From positions 682,001 to 746,000 of the forward strand of contig JADKEK010000001.1 of assembly GCA_016718035.1 (NCBI GenBank): a DNA stretch of 64,000 nucleotides. The letters run 5' to 3'. This DNA comes from Bacteroidota bacterium. Its GTDB lineage: Bacteria; Bacteroidota; Bacteroidia; Chitinophagales; BACL12. The notes under the pieces are model-generated. The model searched no databases, was not told the origin of the DNA, and saw nothing but the letters and a program-made list of their open reading frames with translations. Shown here piece by piece: positions 17,375 through 26,989 of the stretch. How positions within the stretch are numbered: position 1 is the stretch's first letter; each line of letters begins with the position of its first letter. The position numbers and the translations under genes were made by a program.

Positions 17375-17818
17375 TCAGGCTAACCGACAAGTAATCCAGT
17401 CGTGTAAATACTCTGCCTGATATTTATCGTAAAAACGAATTGCCGGTTCATTCCAATCCAGTACCTGCCATTTTAAAATACAGTTTTGCTGTTTTGCTAC
17501 CTCCAACACAGCATCAAACAGGAGTTTGCCAATGCCTTTGCCTCTGTAAGTCTCCTCCACAACAAAATCTTCGAGCCAGATATAGGCGCCTTTCCAGGTG
17601 GAATACGCCTGATAATAAAGCGCCATACCAATTATTTCCTCACTTTTAGCGGAAACAGCCACTATTACATCAAACTTATTTGCTTCAAAATCAATGACAT
17701 ATAACTCAGGAGTAGTCACCACTTGCTCCGGAGCTTTTTCGTAAGTGGCCAATTGTTTTACCATGCCGTGAACAGCATACATATCGGCAGTTACAGCCTT
17801 TCTGATGTAAAAATCCAT
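17375..17818 (-). CDS. GNAT family N-acetyltransferase
   Basis: 147 residues with the GNAT core: N-terminal IRKAVTADMYAVHGMVKQLA, the acetyl-CoA pocket VVEETYRGKGIGKLLFDAVLEVA (R/Q-x-x-G-x-G/A motif seen as RGKGIG), and a late NCILKWQVLDWNEPAIRFYDKY. This arrangement matches the diamine/thialysine acetyltransferase-like subgroup (SSAT-type), but the acceptor amine is not certain. It is divergent from fbp; the start codons are close together. Confidence 0.88.
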   Translation of the reverse strand: MDFYIRKAVTADMYAVHGMVKQLATYEKAPEQVVTTPELYVIDFEANKFDVIVAVSAKSEEIIGMALYYQAYSTWKGAYIWLEDFVVEETYRGKGIGKLLFDAVLEVAKQQNCILKWQVLDWNEPAIRFYDKYQAEYLHDWITCRLA

Positions 17819-17872
17819 GCGTCAAAAATACGTCGTTACCCATAAAATTCTTACAACAGCAGGTTTTTGTGT

Positions 17873-17880
17873 TAACTTTG
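17873..17880 (+). promoter_or_regulatory. Predicted -7 element of fbp
   Basis: TAACTTTG matches TAnnTTTG and ends 17 bases before the ATG at 17898. No clear TTTG is seen at the -33 position. Confidence 0.45.
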
Positions 17881-17897
17881 CATCAACAATCGGACTT

Positions 17898-18914
17898 ATG
17901 AAGGTAAAAACACTAGGAGAATTTGTTATAGAACGTCAAAGCGATTTCCCCTTCGCTACCGGAGAACTTACCCGCTTATTATCAGATATCAGTATTGCAG
18001 CCAAAATTGTAAACCGCGAAGTAAACAAAGCCGGTTTGGTTGATATTTTAGGTGCTCAGGGCAGCGAAAATATGAGTGGCGAAGCGCAGCAAAAGCTGGA
18101 TGTATATGCCAACAATCAGTTTATGAGTGCACTGATGGCAGGTGGTGAAGTATGTGGATTTGCCAGTGAGGAAGAAGATAATTTCATCAGTTTTAACGGT
18201 GCTATCTCCAAATCAGGTAAATATGTAGTATTAATCGACCCATTAGATGGTTCCAGCAATATTGATGTGAACGTGTCAATCGGGACTATTTTCTCCATTT
18301 ACCGCCGTTTAAGCCTTAGTGGTGGCGCTACTTTAGAGGATTTCCTTCAAAAAGGGACCGAACAGGCAGCAGCCGGTTATATCATTTACGGTTCATCCAC
18401 CATGATGGTGTATACCACTGGAAACGGGGTGAACGGCTTTACATTAGACCCTTCGATTGGGGAATTCTGTTTATCACATCCTGATATTACCATTCCTAAC
18501 AAGGGCATTATCTATTCTATTAATGAAGGTAACTACGTGCATTTCCCTGAAGGTGTGAAGCGTTATATCAAATATACCCAGGAAGAAGACCTCAAAACAC
18601 AGCGACCTTATACAAGTCGTTACATTGGCTCTTTGGTAGCCGATTTTCACCGAAATATGCTGAAAGGTGGGGTTTATCTCTATCCGGAAACGGCAAAATC
18701 GCCAAAAGGTAAATTGCGCTTATTATATGAGTGTAATCCATTGGCATTTATTGCTGAACAGGCAGGCGGGATGGCATCAAACGGAACAAAACGTATACTG
18801 GATATTGAACCTAAGGAATTACACCAAAAAACACCACTTTATATCGGCTCAAGCTCAATGGTTGAGAAGATTGAGGAGTTTTTAGAACGTCACTTGGAAT
18901 TGTCTGGAAAGTAA
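17898..18914 (+). CDS. fbp: Fructose-1,6-bisphosphatase, class 1
   Basis: 338 residues from the ATG at 17898, the normal family length; the extra 27 codons upstream lie across the promoter and are not conserved-looking. Class 1 hallmarks: GAQGSENMSGEAQQKLDVYAN, the metal-binding loop LIDPLDGSSNIDVNVSIGT, and RYIGSLVADFHRNMLKGG near the substrate pocket. It hydrolyses fructose-1,6-bisphosphate to fructose-6-phosphate in gluconeogenesis, in the cytosol. It ends 13 bases before the convergent rnhA gene. Confidence 0.96.
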   Translation: MKVKTLGEFVIERQSDFPFATGELTRLLSDISIAAKIVNREVNKAGLVDILGAQGSENMSGEAQQKLDVYANNQFMSALMAGGEVCGFASEEEDNFISFNGAISKSGKYVVLIDPLDGSSNIDVNVSIGTIFSIYRRLSLSGGATLEDFLQKGTEQAAAGYIIYGSSTMMVYTTGNGVNGFTLDPSIGEFCLSHPDITIPNKGIIYSINEGNYVHFPEGVKRYIKYTQEEDLKTQRPYTSRYIGSLVADFHRNMLKGGVYLYPETAKSPKGKLRLLYECNPLAFIAEQAGGMASNGTKRILDIEPKELHQKTPLYIGSSSMVEKIEEFLERHLELSGK

Positions 18915-18927
18915 TTAGTGTAATCGC

Positions 18928-19398
18928 TTAGTCCTTAGCAAACAACTCATTTGTTTCGTAGTATTCATCAACAGTCAAACGACTGCCTTCTGCAGCTGCA
19001 ACAGCCAGTGCATCGCATCTTTCATTTTCGTGGTGACCGGCATGGCCTTTTACCCAAACCAGCTTTACCTTATGTTTAGCATAACTGCGCATCAAACGCA
19101 TCCATAGGTCCTGATTTTTCTTTTTGGCAAAACCGGTTTTCATCCAGTTGTAAATCCAACCTTTATCAATAGCATCAATAAAATACTTTGAATCGGAGTA
19201 AATAGTAATCTGGAGCCCGTCCTTTGTCAAGGCTTCTAATCCTGCAATTACAGCCATAAGCTCCATGCGGTTGTTGGTAGTTTTCCTGAACCCGCCCGAA
19301 AGCTCCTTTTCATGTTTGCCAAACCTCAAAATGGTGCCAAATCCTCCGGGTCCCGGATTGCCTTTTGCTGCCCCATCTGTATATATACTTACCGTCAT
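18928..19398 (-). CDS. rnhA: Ribonuclease HI
   Basis: 156 residues. All catalytic residues are readable: D8 in YTDGAAKGNPGPGG, E46 in NRMELMAV, D69 in IYSDSKY and D129 in ENERCDALA, with the assisting His at 119 (VKGHAGH). The basic-protrusion helix (MKTGFAKKKNQDLW) is present. It cuts the RNA strand of RNA-DNA hybrids, for example at Okazaki primers and R-loops. Confidence 0.96.
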   Translation of the reverse strand: MTVSIYTDGAAKGNPGPGGFGTILRFGKHEKELSGGFRKTTNNRMELMAVIAGLEALTKDGLQITIYSDSKYFIDAIDKGWIYNWMKTGFAKKKNQDLWMRLMRSYAKHKVKLVWVKGHAGHHENERCDALAVAAAEGSRLTVDEYYETNELFAKD

Positions 19399-19491
19399 GT
19401 TAAATGTTAAAAAACCTTTTACGATTTTTGCTTTTAATAATTTGTTAGTCTCTGAAAAATACCTAAATTTTACACCACAACCCGAATATTC

Positions 19492-19965
19492 ATGAAACAG
19501 ACAATTATCCTTTTCACCACAGTTTGCCTGTTAATTTCATGCAAACAAACCGAACGCGGTGCAGCAGATACTGAAACACTGTCAAAAAAATTATTCGATA
19601 CGTTTAGGGACAATGATATACAAAAATCGTCAATGTTATTGCCCGATAAAGGTACATTTCGCAAAATTGAAGAAGAAAAAGGTATGGTGTATGATGATAT
19701 CGAATTGGCGTATCAGGCCTTTATTCAAACAGCAGAAGCTAATTTTTATACTGTTCAATTAGCGATGCCAAGTTGGGAAAGTAGTGTATATACAAGATCT
19801 ACAAAAATAGATGCCAAGTTCGGAAAACTCCCTTCCTCAAAGGTTTCAGCTAAATTTGATGCAGATGGTGAAGCGTATAAATTTGAATTCACTGCAGTAA
19901 AATTTAACAACAGGTGGTTTTATTATGGAGATGCAACCTGGGTGGCAAAAACAAAGGAGATATAA
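19492..19965 (+). CDS. Small lipoprotein of unknown function
   Basis: 157 residues. The signal MKQTIILFTTVCLLISC ends with a lipobox Cys at residue 17. The mature part has a helical N-terminal half (ETLSKKLFDTFRDNDIQKSSMLLP) and a beta-rich C-terminal half (AKFDADGEAYKFEFTAVKFNNRWFYYGDATWV), an NTF2/DUF4878-like layout often seen in exported small proteins. No functional motif recognised. It is divergent from rnhA. Confidence 0.65.
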   Translation: MKQTIILFTTVCLLISCKQTERGAADTETLSKKLFDTFRDNDIQKSSMLLPDKGTFRKIEEEKGMVYDDIELAYQAFIQTAEANFYTVQLAMPSWESSVYTRSTKIDAKFGKLPSSKVSAKFDADGEAYKFEFTAVKFNNRWFYYGDATWVAKTKEI

Positions 19966-20201
19966 TATTTTACCGGTTATTCAATTATAGGTATATTTAT
20001 AAAACTGCCTCGGTTTTTTTTGACGGCATAATATTGGCATAATAAAAATATAGCCATATACGTTCATTATCAACAAAGCCGTGTTTATTCATTTTCATAT
20101 GATTTGATCCTTACTACTCGTTAATAGCCGTAATTTTCGGCTCGATTTTTTCATGTTACTATTTTGCCTATAGTGTAGGTTTACTTTACTGAAATTCAAT
20201 T

Positions 20202-23200
20202 ATGTTAAAAAATAAAATACAATTTGTAATTGTTCTGCTACTGATATGTGCTTTCAGGCAAGTTCAGGCTCAACAATCAATGATTTATACCGATTTGTAT
20301 AAAGATTACAAAAAGGGGATGGAGTTATTTGAAAATCAGATGTACTCCACTGCTCAGGAGTTATTTAACGCAGTTGGCGCTATAAAACCCGAAGGAACCG
20401 ACGGAGAAATAACCACATTTGTGGCTAATAGCCAGTATTACGGAGCTATCTGTGCAATAGAGTTGCAGAACCCTGATGCTGAAAAACGGATGTTAGATTT
20501 TGTGGAAAACAACCCCGGGCATGTGTTGTTAGGTTCTGCATACAATCAGTTGGGTAAAATTTATTACAACAAAAAAGAATATACCAACGCAGTTACCTGG
20601 TTCGAAAAAGTGGATGTTAAAGATTTATCGCTGGCAGAACGCGATTTGTATAAATTCCAATTTGGTTATAGTTTATTTAATAAAAAACGATTTACTGAAG
20701 CTAAAGTGATGTTTGCACAATTAAAAGACAAAGCAAACAGCCCTTATTATTACGGTGCTAATTATTACTACGGATTTATTCAGCAGGAGGAAGGCAATTA
20801 CGAAAATGCTTTGAGTTGTTTCGAAATTGTAAAAGATATTCCGCCATATTCTTCGGTTGTGCCTTATTACATGACGAATATTTATTTCCAACAAAAGAAA
20901 TTCGAAAAGGTAATATCTTATGCTGAACCACTAATAGCTGATACCAAGTTGGTGTATTATGCAGAAATTAACAGTTTATTGGGTCAGGCTTATTTTTATA
21001 AAGAAAATTATAAAAAAGCATTACCATATTTAAGTTACTATATTGAAAAGGCAAAAAATATTCGTGATGAGGACTACTACCAATTAGCCTTTACGCATTA
21101 TAAAACGAAAGATTATAATGCTGCTATTGCTACGTTAAAAGAAACCTCCGATGATGACGATACCTTATATCAGCATATCCAGTTTTTATATGGTAACTGT
21201 TATATCGAGCTCAATAAAAAGGATGAAGCAAGGAATGCGTTTATGGAAGCTTCGCGGATAGGCGTTGATGCTGAAATACATGAAAGTGCATTATTTAATT
21301 ATGGTAAACTTAGTTACGAATCTGCATTTTACACTGCTGCTGTTTCGGCATTACAAGATTATTTGAAAAAATATCCTAAGGGTAAGAAAAAAACAGAAGC
21401 GCAAGAGTTATTGGCTAGCTCGTTATTAAATACCAACGACTATGTTGCAGCTATGGAGGTTATTGATAACATCCCTCAAAAAACACCTAAGTTAAAAGAA
21501 GCCTATCAAAAAGTTTCTTATTACAGTGGTGTTCAGTTGTTTAATCAAAAGAATTATAACGAAGCGGACAAGATGTTTAACCAGTCGTTGGAAAATCCAA
21601 TAGATGCTGATTTACAAGCTGCTTGTTATTTTTGGATAGGTGAAATTCGGTTTACAGAAAATAAATATGCTTTAGCAATTAATAACCATGTTAAATTCCA
21701 GGACTTATCCAAAGTCGCTAAAGATTTACCTGAAGAAACTACGATTCCATATTCTAACTACACCATCGGTTATAGTTATTTTAAACAAAAATCGTATAGC
21801 AATGCTTCCAATTATTTTAGCAAAGTGACTACATCGCTCAAAACAAGTAAAACTGATATCACACAAAACAATGTTTATATAGATGCAGTTTTGAGATTAG
21901 GTGATTGTTACTTCATGACAAAAGATTACAAAAAAGCTGAACAGAACTACAGCAAAATTATTGATAACAATAGTAAGGGAGTCGATTATGCCTTATATCA
22001 AAAAGGTATGCTGCAGGGATTACAAAATAATAATAACGGTAAAATCAGCACACTTCAACAGATTAAAACCAAGTATCCGAATTCATTGTATATGGATGAT
22101 GCTTTGTATGAAATAGCGAATACCTATTTCATTATGAAACAAAATTCAAGTGCCATTACCGGCTTTAAAGAATTAGTTGCTTCAAAACCTAACAGTAGTT
22201 ATGCTGTTAAAGCGTATTTGAAATTAGGCTTAATCTACTTTAATGAAAAAGATTATGCTAATTCTGAGAAGTATTATAAAATGGCATATGAAATGTCGCC
22301 AAATTCGGCAGAAGGAAATGAGGCTAAAGATGGTTTATTGGATATTGTGGAGGAAACAGGTGATACAGATGCTGCGGATGGTGTAGTGCCAACATCTGCA
22401 ATTGATCAGGAGAAATATAATTATGCTAAAAACAAATATGATTTAGGTGAATACAGTGGTGCTGCCATAGCGTTTTCGGATTATCTGCGTGAATTTCCGA
22501 AAGGACAGTATAAAACCGAATCGGAATTTTATCGTGGCGAATCGTATTACAAAGTTGAACAATACAGCAAAGCATTACCTGATTTCGAATCAATTATAAA
22601 AGGTAATAAAACTAAATATCTGGAATCTGCACTTGTGCGCGCAGGATGGATTGAATATTACCAGAATGAAGATTATAAATCGGCATACGATTATTACGAT
22701 AGATTATACGACGTAGCTGATTATAAAGAAAATACATTCGTTGCCATGGTTGGTTTATTGCGCACAGCATATTTCCTCAACGATTTCGATCAAGTAATTG
22801 TAAATGCGAATAGAATTTTGGGCAGCGACTTGGTGACCAATGTCGAAAAAATTGAAGCACATTATTTTGCAGGACAAGCGCATTTAGGTAATAACAATAT
22901 CGACAAGGCTTATGATGCGTTTTCTAAAGCATCAGCGTTAACTACTAACGAAATTGGTGTTGAATCGAGATTCCACATGGCAGATATCCTATTCCAAAAA
23001 GGTAAATTGGATGAATCGAAAGCTAAATGTCAGGAAATAATAAACGACATGCCTGCTTATGAGGAATGGATTGTGCGCAGTTATATTTTGTTAGCTGATA
23101 TAAGTGCTGCCAAAGGAGATTTTGCACAGGCTAAAGCGACATTAAACAGTATTATTGATAATTATAAAGGAGATCCTGCCCTTGTTGAATTGGCTAAACA

Positions 23201-23297
23201 AAAATTAGAGCAAATTGAACAAATGGAAAAATCAGGCAGACGGAAACCATCAACAGATACTAATGATGATGAGGAATTAAATTTCGATAACAACTAA
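20202..23297 (+). CDS. Large secreted tetratricopeptide repeat protein
   Basis: 1031 residues with a signal peptide ending LICAFRQVQA. Nearly the whole mature chain is helical TPR-type repeat, with recurring Y-Y/A-x-K-x-Y-x-x-A units (YYNKKEYTNAVTWFEKV, YFYKENYKKALPYLSYYI, CYFMTKDYKKAEQNYSKII, YFNEKDYANSEKYYKMAY). An acidic linker (ETGDTDAADGV) divides it near residue 720. TPR arrays scaffold protein complexes. Its stop is only 11 bases from the start of the beta-barrel gene, so the two products probably work together in the periplasm and outer membrane. The partner is unknown. Confidence 0.85.
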   Translation: MLKNKIQFVIVLLLICAFRQVQAQQSMIYTDLYKDYKKGMELFENQMYSTAQELFNAVGAIKPEGTDGEITTFVANSQYYGAICAIELQNPDAEKRMLDFVENNPGHVLLGSAYNQLGKIYYNKKEYTNAVTWFEKVDVKDLSLAERDLYKFQFGYSLFNKKRFTEAKVMFAQLKDKANSPYYYGANYYYGFIQQEEGNYENALSCFEIVKDIPPYSSVVPYYMTNIYFQQKKFEKVISYAEPLIADTKLVYYAEINSLLGQAYFYKENYKKALPYLSYYIEKAKNIRDEDYYQLAFTHYKTKDYNAAIATLKETSDDDDTLYQHIQFLYGNCYIELNKKDEARNAFMEASRIGVDAEIHESALFNYGKLSYESAFYTAAVSALQDYLKKYPKGKKKTEAQELLASSLLNTNDYVAAMEVIDNIPQKTPKLKEAYQKVSYYSGVQLFNQKNYNEADKMFNQSLENPIDADLQAACYFWIGEIRFTENKYALAINNHVKFQDLSKVAKDLPEETTIPYSNYTIGYSYFKQKSYSNASNYFSKVTTSLKTSKTDITQNNVYIDAVLRLGDCYFMTKDYKKAEQNYSKIIDNNSKGVDYALYQKGMLQGLQNNNNGKISTLQQIKTKYPNSLYMDDALYEIANTYFIMKQNSSAITGFKELVASKPNSSYAVKAYLKLGLIYFNEKDYANSEKYYKMAYEMSPNSAEGNEAKDGLLDIVEETGDTDAADGVVPTSAIDQEKYNYAKNKYDLGEYSGAAIAFSDYLREFPKGQYKTESEFYRGESYYKVEQYSKALPDFESIIKGNKTKYLESALVRAGWIEYYQNEDYKSAYDYYDRLYDVADYKENTFVAMVGLLRTAYFLNDFDQVIVNANRILGSDLVTNVEKIEAHYFAGQAHLGNNNIDKAYDAFSKASALTTNEIGVESRFHMADILFQKGKLDESKAKCQEIINDMPAYEEWIVRSYILLADISAAKGDFAQAKATLNSIIDNYKGDPALVELAKQKLEQIEQMEKSGRRKPSTDTNDDEELNFDNN

Positions 23298-23308
23298 AGA
23301 AAACGACA

Positions 23309-24937
23309 ATGTTGAACATTAATAAATATATAACAATTGCAGTTTGTGTTTGCGGAATTTCCGTTAGCTCAAACCATTTACAGGCACAAACTAATGTTGG
23401 TGACGAAGATGTGGATGTGGTAAGTGGATACAATCCTGTATTAGCAGATGCAGTAAAAGAAAATTTTAATGCAGAATTACCGGAAAATAAAACAAAACCG
23501 GAACCACAGGAATACAACATTCCTATCGAATTTTTCCAGATTCCTTATCAGCCTGTAAAAGTAAAACCTATTCGTTTACCTGATGCAAAACCAACTGAGT
23601 TGGAAAATGTATATGTGAAGGCCGGGTTTGGAACTCAATTTACACCGCTTGCGGAAGTATATCTGAACAGCGATAGGAATAAAAAATATAATTACGGTTT
23701 ATATGGTAAATACATTTCTTCGAATGGAAAAGTGGAAAACCAAAATTACAGCGATTTACGAGCAGGTGGAAGCACCAATTTTTATTTTGACGACAAATAT
23801 GCATTGCCAATAAATGCATTTTATTCCAGAAATACATTACAATATTATGGTTACAATCCTGATGATACTTCTTTTAAATCGGAAGATGTGCGCCAGATTT
23901 TTAATAACTACGGTGGTAGTGTTGGATTCCATAATATTGGCGATAATCCATTAAATATGGATTTTGGATTAAAAGTTGGTGTTGATGGTATTCGCGACAT
24001 TAATAAAAACAAAGAAATTCATCCATTTGTAACCGGTTGGGGAGAAAAGAAATTGGAAAACAAAAGTATTGCCGGTTCAGAAGTGAGTTACGAATATTTC
24101 AGTTATTCCGGTGTTACCGAACACGATAATTCACTTATTGGTGTTAAGCCTTATTATAAAATGATTACTGACCAATGGTCACTAAATGCCGGTATTGAAA
24201 CAAAAGTTGATAAGGCAAGTAACGCATATGTGTTACCGGATGCCGTATTTAGTTATGATTTAATTGGCGATAAATTCGTTTTTGTTGCCGGATGGGAAGG
24301 CCATTTACAGGTAAATAGTTTTGCCAATATTGTGGAGGAAAATCCTTTTGTAAAAGATACATTGGTTTTCAAAAACACTTCTATCAATGAAATTCATGCC
24401 GGATTAAGAGGTGCTACCTATGGTAATTTCAGCTTTATGGTTAAGGGTTATCAGAAATTGGCGATGGATATGCCGTTTTATGTAACTGATTCAGTTGATA
24501 CCAAACGTTTTGATATTATTTATGCCGATGCTACCATTTGGGGTGGAAATTTAGAGTTAAGTTATTTTGATGCTGACCGTTTTCGTGTGACAGGTTCGTT
24601 GAATGTGTTTACTTTCTCGGAAGTGGACATTATCAATAAGCCATACCATCGTCCAACGCTTGAATGGACTATCAATGGACAGTATAAATTCAACCAGAAA
24701 CTCAGTATGGAGGCTAATATCTTTGGTGTAAACAAATCTTACGCCTTATTGCCTGATGGTGCAGAGGAGGAAATAAAAGGTGCTGTGGATTTAAACCTGT
24801 CTGCCAACTATGCTTATTCCAAATATTTCAACATTTTCGTGAATGTGAACAATATGGCCTCGTTTAAATACCAGCGCTATTATAACTATCCTTCCTACGG
24901 AATTCAGGCTTTGGGCGGATTGTCGTTCACGTTTTAA
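23309..24937 (+). CDS. Outer-membrane beta-barrel protein paired with the TPR protein
   Basis: 542 residues with a signal peptide ending SSNHLQA. A short periplasmic segment with VVSGYNPVLADAVKENFNAELPE and PIEFFQIPYQPVKVKPIRLPD is followed by repeated amphipathic strands (YNYGLYGKYISSNGKV, STNFYFDDKYALPINAFYS) up to a C-terminal strand ending ALGGLSFTF. The strand pattern and aromatic terminus are those of an outer-membrane barrel. There is no TonB plug or carboxypeptidase-like domain. Function unknown; it is co-transcribed with the TPR gene. Confidence 0.75.
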   Translation: MLNINKYITIAVCVCGISVSSNHLQAQTNVGDEDVDVVSGYNPVLADAVKENFNAELPENKTKPEPQEYNIPIEFFQIPYQPVKVKPIRLPDAKPTELENVYVKAGFGTQFTPLAEVYLNSDRNKKYNYGLYGKYISSNGKVENQNYSDLRAGGSTNFYFDDKYALPINAFYSRNTLQYYGYNPDDTSFKSEDVRQIFNNYGGSVGFHNIGDNPLNMDFGLKVGVDGIRDINKNKEIHPFVTGWGEKKLENKSIAGSEVSYEYFSYSGVTEHDNSLIGVKPYYKMITDQWSLNAGIETKVDKASNAYVLPDAVFSYDLIGDKFVFVAGWEGHLQVNSFANIVEENPFVKDTLVFKNTSINEIHAGLRGATYGNFSFMVKGYQKLAMDMPFYVTDSVDTKRFDIIYADATIWGGNLELSYFDADRFRVTGSLNVFTFSEVDIINKPYHRPTLEWTINGQYKFNQKLSMEANIFGVNKSYALLPDGAEEEIKGAVDLNLSANYAYSKYFNIFVNVNNMASFKYQRYYNYPSYGIQALGGLSFTF

Positions 24938-24968
24938 ACAATCGGTGGATTTCTTCACATTTTTTTAA

Positions 24969-25010
24969 CACCCGGTCCGTATGATATTTGCCGTATAATA
25001 CGGACCGGTG
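24969..25010 (+). promoter_or_regulatory. Hairpin enclosing the GTG start codon of the HU/SPOR gene
   Basis: CACC-c-GGTCCGTAT (24969-24982) pairs with ATACGGACCGGTG (24998-25010): 13 base pairs with one bulged C and a 15-base loop. The last three bases are the GTG start codon. No T-run follows, so it does not look like a simple terminator. Confidence 0.55.
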
Positions 25011-26024
25011 CACCAGATAGCTCAACATATCAGCCAACTACTATACGATCACAATTGTGTGATTGTGCCCGGTTTTGGCGGTTTTGTGACTAATTACCAA
25101 CCGGCTAAGGTGCATCCAACATCGTTTATTTTTAATAGTCCCTCCAAAAGTGTGGCTTTTAACGTAAAGTTGACCAATAACGATGGTTTGTTGGTTAACC
25201 AGGTTGCAAAAAACGAAGGAATAAGCCATTATCAGGCTGAACGACAAATAACCGAATTTGTAGCTCAAATACAATCAGCTCTTCAAGAACATAAGCCAGT
25301 GAAATTAGCCGGTATCGGTCGTTTGATAATGGACGTCGAAAACAATATTCAGTTTTTGGCCGATAATTCTCACAACTTTCTCATGCAGTCGTATGGTTTG
25401 TATTCGTTTACTGCCCAACCTATTGCACGCGATTATGCTGACTCTGCTGTTGTTAAGCAAATGGAGGCTATTGTTGTTGAAAAACCGGTTAAAAAGAAAA
25501 AATCAACCGATGCATTATTGCCAATTGCAGCAGTGTTGTTGTTAACGATGCTTACCATGCAGATTTTTATTCAATCGAGCATGAACGGGTTTAATTATTC
25601 AGAAATTTTCGGTTTTCAAAAAGTGTTTACGAAAAATAATTACCTCTTAGAAAAATATGAACCTGTAAAATTTGAAATGAATCCTTCCATTTTATTTTTC
25701 AGGAAAACAGATACAGCTTCATTGGTTACTTTAGATACAGTTTTAAACAGCATTACAACACCTGAAACAGTAAATAGCACACCGGTTGTAACTCCGTTAG
25801 CATCAACCTATTTTATTTCAGCAGGCTCATTTTATTCTGATGCTGAAGTTGAAATTGTGTTGGCCAAATTACAAGCAAAAGGTTATACCGGTTATTTAAA
25901 AAACTGGGGGAAATATAAAGTAGCAGCAGTTGATATACCGGAACAAACTGCACCGTCTGCATTTAGAGCTGCATTTGTAGAAGCTACTGGTATTGCTGAT
26001 GCATGGGTTGCACGCAATAAATAA
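25008..26024 (+). CDS. HU-CCDC81 domain, membrane segment and SPOR domain protein
   Basis: 338 residues. The start is GTG; an in-frame stop at 24996-24998 leaves no other start. Residues 1-120 match the CCDC81-like prokaryotic HU domain (HISQLLYDHNCVIVPGFGGFVTNY). One membrane segment follows (LLPIAAVLLLTMLTMQIFI, about 170-188), and the last 75 residues are a SPOR fold (STYFISAGSFYSDAEVEIVLAKLQAKGY) that binds denuded peptidoglycan at division septa. This architecture occurs in Bacteroidota and suggests a link between cytosolic DNA-like or protein binding and the cell wall. The gene follows the beta-barrel gene by 70 bases. Confidence 0.85.
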   Translation: MHQIAQHISQLLYDHNCVIVPGFGGFVTNYQPAKVHPTSFIFNSPSKSVAFNVKLTNNDGLLVNQVAKNEGISHYQAERQITEFVAQIQSALQEHKPVKLAGIGRLIMDVENNIQFLADNSHNFLMQSYGLYSFTAQPIARDYADSAVVKQMEAIVVEKPVKKKKSTDALLPIAAVLLLTMLTMQIFIQSSMNGFNYSEIFGFQKVFTKNNYLLEKYEPVKFEMNPSILFFRKTDTASLVTLDTVLNSITTPETVNSTPVVTPLASTYFISAGSFYSDAEVEIVLAKLQAKGYTGYLKNWGKYKVAAVDIPEQTAPSAFRAAFVEATGIADAWVARNK

Positions 26025-26261
26025 TTGTAATTACATCTTCACAAAAAATTATTCAGTTGTTATAAGGACTGGATTAAACGTTTACTGCCTATATAGCCAT
26101 ACTAATTTCATTTAGCAGTATGTATTTACAATTAAATCTAACAGGGTAGAGGGTTTTAAAGGGATTCTTGGCAATAGTCTTCCTATTTGCACAAGCAGTA
26201 AATTAATTGAGGAGCGACCGACTAATTCAATAGGTTATTTTGCAATCGACAATTACGTGCA

Positions 26262-26294
26262 TAAAAAAAAGGCTGTCCTTTTGAGACAGCCTTT
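26262..26294 (-). terminator. Rho-independent terminator of the Lys-rich secreted protein gene
   Basis: Perfect 10-bp stem AAAGGCTGTC (26268-26277) / GACAGCCTTT (26285-26294) with a seven-base loop. The A-run at 26263-26270 provides the U-tract on the minus strand. Confidence 0.9.
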
Positions 26295-26311
26295 CGGTAA
26301 TATTTTGAAAA

Positions 26312-26875
26312 TTACTCTTTAGATGCTTTTTTATCTTTTTTCTCCTTCAATTCTTCTTTCATTTTTTCTTTTTCTTCAGGAGTAGCATTTTTGTATTTTT
26401 CTTTTACGTCATCTTTTTTACCGGCTTTGTCAGCTTCTGCGCCTTCTTCACCTTTTTTAGTTTGACGGTAATCTTTAAATTTCTGCATTTGCTCTTTTGA
26501 AAGCACATTAGAGTAGTCTTTAAAACGTTGTTTTGTCAACTCATCTTTTTCAGATTTAGCAGCATCTGCATTAGGATTTTCCATGCCTTTGTATTTGGTC
26601 TTTAAATCTTCCAATTTGTTGGCATATTTAAGGTTGATATCCATTACCTTTTTTTCCTGTGTTGGATCAAGATTACAGATTTCATCCATTTTAGTTGTCC
26701 ACTCCTTAGCTGTAGTAGCAGCATCGTTTGACATTTCAGACTGAACTTTGTCTTTTTTGTCACCCTTGTCTGTTTTTTCAGTAGGTGTAGATCCACCTTT
26801 TGTAGTCACCTGGGCATAACTGTTATTTAACAGAAAGGCGGTTACCATAACCAGGAGTAAAGTTGCTTTTTTCAT
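26312..26875 (-). CDS. Secreted, Lys/Glu-rich Spy-like helical protein
   Basis: 187 residues. Signal peptide MKKATLLLVMVTAFLLNNSYA, then a low-complexity Lys/Asp segment. A helical core follows (MDEICNLDPTQEKKVMDINLKYANKLEDLK and RFKDYSNVLSKEQMQKFKDYR), spaced like the LTxxQ/Spy type of periplasmic helical hairpin. The tail is very charged (EEKEKMKEELKEKKDKKASKE). Spy-like proteins act as periplasmic chaperones or metal-stress sensors; whether this one does is inference. It has its own terminator. Confidence 0.6.
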   Translation of the reverse strand: MKKATLLLVMVTAFLLNNSYAQVTTKGGSTPTEKTDKGDKKDKVQSEMSNDAATTAKEWTTKMDEICNLDPTQEKKVMDINLKYANKLEDLKTKYKGMENPNADAAKSEKDELTKQRFKDYSNVLSKEQMQKFKDYRQTKKGEEGAEADKAGKKDDVKEKYKNATPEEKEKMKEELKEKKDKKASKE

Positions 26876-26989
26876 TTTGTTTATTGATTTTTTATGATAG
26901 GTATAAATGTAAAAACCGTGCCAATTTTTTTAACACAATTTCACGATGCAAAGTTATAAATATCTTTTGAATTAACCGGATTATTAAAA

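Noticed and set aside
20120..20155. Terminator after the 19492 lipoprotein gene (AGCCG/CGGCT stem with T-run)
   Set aside because: The stem has only five pairs and lies about 160 bases from the stop codon.
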